Source of the DNA: Paenalcaligenes faecalis | GTDB taxonomy: Bacteria > Pseudomonadota > Gammaproteobacteria > Burkholderiales > Burkholderiaceae_B | DNA length: 64,000 bases | Assembly (NCBI RefSeq): GCF_027557445.1 | Contig: NZ_CP106841.1 | Location: 2,647,058 to 2,711,057 of the forward strand | Direction of reading: 5' to 3' | Shown here: positions 58,630-64,000 of the stretch, piece by piece | Layout: each line of letters begins with the position of its first letter | Position numbering within the stretch: position 1 is the first letter of the stretch | Program-made: the position numbers and the translations under genes | The notes under the pieces: generated by a model | The model's database searches: none | What the model was told of the DNA's origin: nothing | What the model saw: the letters and a program-made list of their open reading frames with translations, nothing else

Positions 58630-58848
58630 TACACTCATGCTAATTGGATTAGCTCAATCCAAGCCTCATAGACGCAAGGTTATGCTTCAAGAACAACAGG
58701 CCAGAAACCTGTGGCTCCGCCTTGCCAAATCACGGGCACTTCATGAGTGCTTCTACTTTACATCCTATACAACAATATGCGCTCTGGTAACACTTTTCTT
58801 TTTGTGAGAAAAGTGTGGATGTGTGCGCCTGGGATATGGAAAAAAAAT
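58630..58848 (+). promoter_or_regulatory. Hairpin-rich leader of the type I secretion operon
   Basis: Between the divergent aldehyde dehydrogenase and the TolC-like gene, several perfect hairpins follow one another. They are TTGGATT/AATCCAA (58643-58661), GCAAGG/CCTTGC enclosing ACAGG/CCTGT (58673-58725), GCACT/AGTGC (58736-58750), and ACACTTTTCT/AGAAAAGTGT with a 7-base loop (58791-58817). This looks like a folded 5' untranslated RNA with regulatory potential. I could not match it to a known riboswitch. Confidence 0.5.
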
Positions 58849-60306
58849 ATGAATTTAAATTTAAAATTGATCGCGTTGTCTTGCGCTTTGATCTTTAGCA
58901 CATCCAGTTTTGCGGCCGAGAACATGTCCTTGGCGCAAAGTGTAGAACGTGCAGTTCTATCTAATCCTGAATTGGGCGCTCGCTTTCAGGATTTTCAATC
59001 TAGCCTGGAAGGACAAAAAGTGGCCCGGGGAGCATTGCTGCCAGAAATTAATGCACAGGCTTGGACTGGCAAAGAGTGGCAAGGCAGCGCATCCAATAGA
59101 GCCTCAAGTAACTGGACGCGTAGAGGTTATACCGTTGAGCTACGTCAGTTGGTGTTCAACGGATTTAAAACAGTTAATCAGGTGAAGCAGTTAGGTTTGG
59201 AAAAATTGTCTGCGTATTACGAACTGATGGCAACCGTGGATAACTTGGCTTTTGAAGCAGCAAAAGCGCATATTGATGTGCAGCGCTATCGTGAAATGGA
59301 AGCCTTAGCGCGTGAAAACTACGATATGCATCTAAGCATCTTGCGTCAGATTGAGGATCGTCAAGTCTCAGGTATTGGACGTGGTGTAGATTTAGAGCAG
59401 GCCTATGGTCGACAGGCGTTGGCCCAAAGTAACCTGATGACTGAATCGGGCAATTTGAATGATGTTTTACAACGTTACCACCGTATTGTGGGTGTGCCAG
59501 CTCCAGCTGTTTTATTTGATGCGCCTAGTGTTGAAGACAGTTTACCGGTAACGATTGGGCCCTTTGATAAGGAGTTGCGTCGTAGCCCGTCGATTTTGTC
59601 TAAGCAGGCTTTAGTGCAGGCGGCCAATGCCGGTAAAAACGTGGCACGAGGAAACCTATCTCCTACGTTAGAACTAAAAGCAGCGACTGGACGTGATAAA
59701 AACCCGAATCCCAATAATCCTGATTATCGGGACGCTCAAAGCTCCAGTGTGCAGCTTGTAGCATCTTATAACTTATATCGCGGTGGGGCTGACTCGGCAC
59801 GAATTCGCCAGACTATTGCACAAGAATATGCGGCTCGTGATGTACGTGATTATACGTGCCGTAATATGCAGCAAGAATTAAATGTGGCGTGGAATGGTAT
59901 TCAACGTTTGCGTTCACAAATTCCTTTCTTGCAACAGCATGAAATGGCTACCTCTAAAGTTCGAGTCGCCTACATGCAGCAGTTTCATATAGGTCAGCGT
60001 AGTTTGCTCGATTTGTTGGATACAGAAAATGAGTTATTTGATGCACGTCGTGCCTTGAGCAATGCGCAATATGATTTGCAACAAGCTGAATTACATTGGT
60101 TGGCGTTGGCGAATAAAATTTTGCCAGCCGTGGGGTTAGCACAGCCTTATGATGAGCATCTGCCTAAAGAGGCCGATGGCATTGAGTTTCCAGAGGAAAC
60201 ATTCCAAGCATGTATGACACCCTTACCTGATTTAACTAATTTAAAACCCATGGACGTGCAGTATGGACGTAATTTAACTCCCCCTCATTTGTCCTATTCG
60301 AATTAG
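58849..60306 (+). CDS. TolC-family outer-membrane channel of a type I secretion system
   Basis: ATG 58849 gives 485 residues with a signal peptide (cleavage after SSFAA); a longer frame upstream is not signal-like. Two TolC-type repeats with long helices are visible (LAQSVERAVLSNPELGARFQ, YEL...ATVDNLAFEAAKAHIDVQRYREM, and VRVAYMQQFHIGQRSLLDLLDTENELFDARRAL). It is closest in layout to LapE/AggA channels that export large adhesins. It forms an operon with the 71-residue protein, ABC exporter and adaptor genes. Confidence 0.92.
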   Translation: MNLNLKLIALSCALIFSTSSFAAENMSLAQSVERAVLSNPELGARFQDFQSSLEGQKVARGALLPEINAQAWTGKEWQGSASNRASSNWTRRGYTVELRQLVFNGFKTVNQVKQLGLEKLSAYYELMATVDNLAFEAAKAHIDVQRYREMEALARENYDMHLSILRQIEDRQVSGIGRGVDLEQAYGRQALAQSNLMTESGNLNDVLQRYHRIVGVPAPAVLFDAPSVEDSLPVTIGPFDKELRRSPSILSKQALVQAANAGKNVARGNLSPTLELKAATGRDKNPNPNNPDYRDAQSSSVQLVASYNLYRGGADSARIRQTIAQEYAARDVRDYTCRNMQQELNVAWNGIQRLRSQIPFLQQHEMATSKVRVAYMQQFHIGQRSLLDLLDTENELFDARRALSNAQYDLQQAELHWLALANKILPAVGLAQPYDEHLPKEADGIEFPEETFQACMTPLPDLTNLKPMDVQYGRNLTPPHLSYSN

Positions 60307-60317
60307 GTAATAGATAG

Positions 60318-60533
60318 ATGGATGACGATATCCGTAAAAGGCTATCAGATTCAGACGCGGATTTTATCCGCGTCCTTGAAGACTTGATTGATGCCTTAAT
60401 GGCCAATGGAACGCTGCGATTAACCGATTTGCCACCACAGGCTTTGGCTAAATTAAATGCGCGTAAACAAACACGTCAACGATTACGTAACTCATTAGAC
60501 TTAATCAATGATGACGATGATTTATTAGTTTAA
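60318..60533 (+). CDS. Small acidic conserved-type protein in the secretion operon
   Basis: The 71-residue product has a helix-rich body (DADFIRVLEDLIDALMANGTL, LTDLPPQALAKLNARKQTR) and an acidic end (NDDDDLLV). It has no signal peptide or membrane segment. It starts 11 bases after the TolC-like gene and ends 9 bases before the ABC exporter gene, so it is translated as part of the operon. I do not recognise a function. Its regular codon use and tight spacing argue that it is real. Confidence 0.8.
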   Translation: MDDDIRKRLSDSDADFIRVLEDLIDALMANGTLRLTDLPPQALAKLNARKQTRQRLRNSLDLINDDDDLLV

Positions 60534-60542
60534 GGTTGAGGT

Positions 60543-62702
60543 ATGGTTACAGCGCACACGTCTACCGATAGAATTCCCTTGCATGCAACACATGATGATT
60601 CGTTATTAGCTTGTTTGGTCGAGATTACTCGACTGCATGGTAATCCGTGTTCAGCTCAGCATTTAGTGTCTGGCCTACCGTTAAAAGGGACTCAGTTAAC
60701 ACCCGATTTATTAGGGCGTGCAGCTGCCAGAGGTTATTGCTCGGTAAAAATGGTGCGTCGTTCTTTAGGGCATCTACCTACTGAGACCTTACCTGCCATT
60801 TTATTTTTGCGTGATGGCCGTCACTGTGTTTTAGTGAGCCTGTCAATTGGTATGGCTACAGTCATTTTCCCCGAGTCCTCGGCACCATCAGAGCTGTCGA
60901 TTAGAAAACTAGAAGTACTCTACACGGGATTAGCGGCTTTTATTCAGCCAACGTATCGGGTTGAGACTCGCTCCGAAGAAGGGCAACCAGTCAAACATAA
61001 TAAGCATTGGTTTTGGGCTGCTGTCTTTGAAAATTGGCGCTTATATCGTGATGCTATGGTGGCAGCATTGCTGATCAACGTCTTAGCATTAGCCATGCCT
61101 CTGTTTACCCTGAACGTCTATGACCGGGTTGTGCCTAATAAGGCAATTGAAACACTTTGGGTTCTGACGATTGGGATTGTGTTGGCTTTATTATTTAATT
61201 GGTTTTTGACAACGACCAGGGCAAAGGTGGTTGATCGGGCCAGTAGTCGGGTGGATGTGAGATTATCTGCTCAAATTATGGAGCGCGTCTTAGGGATACG
61301 ATTAGAAAATAGACCGACTTCAGTAGGGGCATTTGCAGCTAATTTACGCTCCTTTGAGTCTGTGCGGGATTTCATTGCTTCGGCAAGCCTAACAACACTG
61401 GTTGATTTGCCTTTTATATTTTTGTTTGTTGCGGTATTAGGTTGGATTTCCCCTTATATGATGATTCCTCCCTTGATTGCGATGGTTATCGTGATAACGG
61501 TGTCATTTATTGCCCAACATCGAATGGAGAGCTTGAGCAAGCAAATATTTCAAGCGAGCTCACAGCGCAATGCCGTTTTGGTGGAGTCATTAGCTGGCTT
61601 AGAAACGTTAAAGGTATTGAACGCTCAGGGCGTGTCTCAACGCCAATGGGAGCAGGCCACAGAGCAAATCTCGAAACTGAACGCTAAAATAAAATCCACC
61701 TCGTCGGGTACGGTTAGTTTTGTGCAAACCGTTCAGCAAATGGTCACGGTTAGCATCATCATTATTGGGACGTTTTTGGTACAAGAGGCCCAGTTATCAA
61801 TGGGGGGGATCATTGCCGCCTCAATGATTGCGGGGCGTTGTTTAGCTCCTTTGGGGCCATTGGCTGGTTTGATGATGCAGTTCCATAATGCAAAAAACTC
61901 GCTGGCCTCCATTGATAACTATATGAAACTACCTATAGAAAACGAGATAAACAAAAACTATTTACCTCGTCCTTCTATTCGTGGCGCAATTGAGTTCAGA
62001 AACGTAAGCTTTGCGTACCCGAATACAGAACACACTATTTTAGAGAACGTGAGTTTTACGCTGAAAGAGGGTGAGCGCGTTGGCATTATAGGTCGTATCG
62101 GGTCGGGTAAAACGTCCTTAGCGAAGTTGGTTTTAGGCTTATACCAACCAACTGGAGGCACGATTTTAATTGATGGTGTGGATAGCAAACAAATAGATCC
62201 CGCTGACTTGCGCCGATCAATGGGGTACGTGTCACAGGACCCCGTCTTATTCTATGGCACTTTAAAACATAACCTGACTTTAGGTGCGCCCTTAGCCACT
62301 GATGAGCAAATGATCGAGGCAGCAAAAGCCGCTGGGGTGGATCGCTTTGCCTCTAAGCACCCTGATGGGTACAGCATGTTGATTAGCGAGCGAGGCGAAT
62401 CGCTATCGGGTGGGCAGCGTCAAGCTATTGCGATAGCTCGATCATTATTAAATAACCCCTCCGTCCTATTGCTCGATGAGCCCAGCAGCAATATGGACAA
62501 CCAAAGCGAAGTGTTATTACGCCGTCAATTAAAACCTATCTGTGCAACACGTACGGTTCTGTTGATTACACACCGGATGGCATTGCTAGAGCTAGTGGAT
62601 CGCTTGATGGTGGTTGATAACGGGAAAATTGTGGCGGACGGGCCTAAAGAACAGGTTATTACCGCCTTGAAAGAAGGCCGTATCGGTGAGCGAAGTAATT
62701 AA
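60543..62702 (+). CDS. Type I secretion ABC transporter with degenerate C39-like domain
   Basis: The 719-residue product has an N-terminal C39-like domain (1-135) that does not show the intact catalytic triad pattern, as in HlyB/LapB exporters of unprocessed substrates. A six-helix membrane domain spans about 160-450. The ATPase domain has Walker A GRIGSGKT at 517-524, LSGGQ at 621-625 and Walker B VLLLDEP at 641-647. It powers one-step export through the adaptor and TolC-like channel encoded beside it. The stop overlaps the adaptor start by one base. Confidence 0.94.
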   Translation: MVTAHTSTDRIPLHATHDDSLLACLVEITRLHGNPCSAQHLVSGLPLKGTQLTPDLLGRAAARGYCSVKMVRRSLGHLPTETLPAILFLRDGRHCVLVSLSIGMATVIFPESSAPSELSIRKLEVLYTGLAAFIQPTYRVETRSEEGQPVKHNKHWFWAAVFENWRLYRDAMVAALLINVLALAMPLFTLNVYDRVVPNKAIETLWVLTIGIVLALLFNWFLTTTRAKVVDRASSRVDVRLSAQIMERVLGIRLENRPTSVGAFAANLRSFESVRDFIASASLTTLVDLPFIFLFVAVLGWISPYMMIPPLIAMVIVITVSFIAQHRMESLSKQIFQASSQRNAVLVESLAGLETLKVLNAQGVSQRQWEQATEQISKLNAKIKSTSSGTVSFVQTVQQMVTVSIIIIGTFLVQEAQLSMGGIIAASMIAGRCLAPLGPLAGLMMQFHNAKNSLASIDNYMKLPIENEINKNYLPRPSIRGAIEFRNVSFAYPNTEHTILENVSFTLKEGERVGIIGRIGSGKTSLAKLVLGLYQPTGGTILIDGVDSKQIDPADLRRSMGYVSQDPVLFYGTLKHNLTLGAPLATDEQMIEAAKAAGVDRFASKHPDGYSMLISERGESLSGGQRQAIAIARSLLNNPSVLLLDEPSSNMDNQSEVLLRRQLKPICATRTVLLITHRMALLELVDRLMVVDNGKIVADGPKEQVITALKEGRIGERSN

Positions 62703-63988
62703 TGGCCAGCGATATGGATTTGCTACTAAAAAAACAACGTCTAGTTGGCTCTAGAGCCTTAGTCTGGTTGGTTTTGTTTACGCTTGCAGGGTTAATTACT
62801 TGGGCTTATTTTGCATGGATTGATGAAGTTGTTCGTGGCGAAGGCAAGGTAGTGCCCTCTAGACAAGTGCAAATTGTTCAAAGTCTAGATGGTGGGGTAG
62901 TTGAAAGTTTACTCGTGCGTGCAGGCCAATCTGTTGAGGAAGGAGAGGTACTGCTTCGCATTGATCCTACTCGTTACAGCTCCTCACTAGGAGAAAATCA
63001 AGCCGAGATTTTGTCTCTCAAGGCAAAGGCGGCTCGTCTACTTGCTATTGCGACAGGCGATCCGTTGAATATGCCCGAAGAGGTCACGATGACAGCCCCT
63101 GATTTAGCTGAAATGGAATTACGCGTCTGGGAGTCACGGGTCAATGAACTTCGTAGTAACTTGGCGGTAGTGAATGAACAGCTGCAGCAGCGTCGCCAAG
63201 AACTACGCGAAACGCGAGCAAACCGCGATCAAGCCGCATCAAGCTGTAGCTTGACCTCTCAGGAATTGAATATGACGCGTCCTTTATTACAGAGTGGTGC
63301 TGTCTCAGAGGTAGATTTGCTGCGCTTACAAAGAGATGTAGCCCGTTATTGCGGAGAGCAACGTGCTGCGGCGGCGCAGATTGATCGTATTCAAGCCTCC
63401 ATTCAAGAAGCCGAAGAGCGCGTAGAGGAAACGGAAATTACTTTCCGTAATCAAGCCCGCACCGAACTAGCTGAGACACGAGCCAAGCTATCAACCTTAG
63501 AGCAAGGCCAGTTAGCATTAGTTGACCGAGTAAAATTGGCTGAGGTTCGTTCACCAGTACGCGGCACGATTAAAACCCTGCATGCCAACACCGTAGGAGG
63601 CGTCGTCCAGCCAGGCAAAGACATTGTGGAAATAGTACCTACTGACGACACGTTGCTCTTAGAGGTGCGCATTAACCCAAGGGATATTGGTTTTCTGCAC
63701 CCAGGACAAAAAGCACATGTGAAATTTACGGCTTACGATTTTGCTGTATATGGTGGCTTAGAGGGTGAACTAGAGCAGCTAGGCGCAGATACGATTGTCG
63801 ATGAAAAGGGGAATGCATTTTATATTGCCAAAGTACGAACTGAACATGCTTATGTGGGGGAAGATAACCGTCCTATTTTGCCTGGCATGGTGGCTGAGGT
63901 TCATATCTTGACGGGGAAACGTACCGTTTTACAGTATTTATTGAAACCGGTATTACGAGCACGAGAAAATGCTTTTACTGAGCGCTAA
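62702..63988 (+). CDS. HlyD-family membrane fusion protein of the type I secretion system
   Basis: The 428-residue adaptor has a single N-terminal transmembrane helix (about 18-38, ALVWLVLFTLAGLITWAYFAW). A lipoyl-like half (GEGKVVPSRQVQIVQSLDGG, GQSVEEGEVLLRID) is followed by long coiled coils (about 120-260) and the returning half (LAEVRSPVRGTIKTL). The C-terminal beta-barrel ends in the usual PGMVAEVHILTGKRTVLQYLL, matching LapC-type adaptors. It is the last gene seen; the exported substrate must lie elsewhere. Confidence 0.94.
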   Translation: MASDMDLLLKKQRLVGSRALVWLVLFTLAGLITWAYFAWIDEVVRGEGKVVPSRQVQIVQSLDGGVVESLLVRAGQSVEEGEVLLRIDPTRYSSSLGENQAEILSLKAKAARLLAIATGDPLNMPEEVTMTAPDLAEMELRVWESRVNELRSNLAVVNEQLQQRRQELRETRANRDQAASSCSLTSQELNMTRPLLQSGAVSEVDLLRLQRDVARYCGEQRAAAAQIDRIQASIQEAEERVEETEITFRNQARTELAETRAKLSTLEQGQLALVDRVKLAEVRSPVRGTIKTLHANTVGGVVQPGKDIVEIVPTDDTLLLEVRINPRDIGFLHPGQKAHVKFTAYDFAVYGGLEGELEQLGADTIVDEKGNAFYIAKVRTEHAYVGEDNRPILPGMVAEVHILTGKRTVLQYLLKPVLRARENAFTER

Positions 63989-64000
63989 TTAGGAATAGTT

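Noticed and set aside
58660..58735. Possible c-di-GMP-I riboswitch because of a GACGCAAGG stretch near adhesin-type secretion genes
   Set aside because: The required flanking motifs of that class (GGGCAAACC and the GGTAGC receptor) are not visible; only a generic structured leader can be supported.

Overview
The window reads as a chromosome segment around the replication origin of a low-GC betaproteobacterium, most likely in the family Alcaligenaceae (Oligella- or Paenalcaligenes-like; this placement is inferred from gene order and protein style, not from a search). The order mnmG-rsmG-parA-parB beside a cluster of DnaA boxes, then tRNA-Tyr/Gly/Thr-tuf-tRNA-Trp-secE-nusG-rplKAJL-rpoBC, rpsL-rpsG-fusA-tuf-rpsJ and rplC to rpsQ, is typical of that group.

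Region 1 (about 1-8060) is a more GC-rich island read on the minus strand. It encodes a type I restriction-modification operon: a WYL-domain regulator that lacks its DNA-binding N-terminus, hsdM, hsdS, a dinD-like gene and hsdR, which runs off the left edge. Behind it lie two operator-like palindromes and a broken small gene.

Region 2 (about 8060-13900) is a graveyard. A metallo-beta-lactamase-fold gene, a LysR regulator and a fepA-type siderophore receptor have each lost internal segments or frame. A GC-rich IS607-family element (serine recombinase TnpA plus RNA-guided nuclease TnpB) sits among them, and an intact nitroreductase gene survives.

Region 3 (13900-22950) has a globin-coupled diguanylate cyclase gene directly followed by psd, then oriC (about 16330-17000), mnmG, rsmG, parA and parB, with perfect parS sites inside mnmG and rsmG. 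A short-chain fatty acid transporter gene follows.

Region 4 (22950-55640) is the transcription and translation core. Two tuf copies lie 20.7 kb apart and are nearly identical after codon 24. Two blocks of other genes break it up. One is a minus-strand response regulator, FecR/LysM protein and CHASE2 histidine kinase module between rpoC and rpsL. The other is a TRAP transporter (minus) divergent from an acyl-CoA ligase (plus), which splits rpsJ from rplC.

Region 5 (55640-64000) has a stand-alone TnpB element with recognisable hairpin ends, an aldehyde dehydrogenase gene, and a type I secretion operon (TolC-like, a 71-residue acidic protein, ABC exporter, HlyD-like adaptor) preceded by a long hairpin-rich leader. 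The exported substrate is not in the window.
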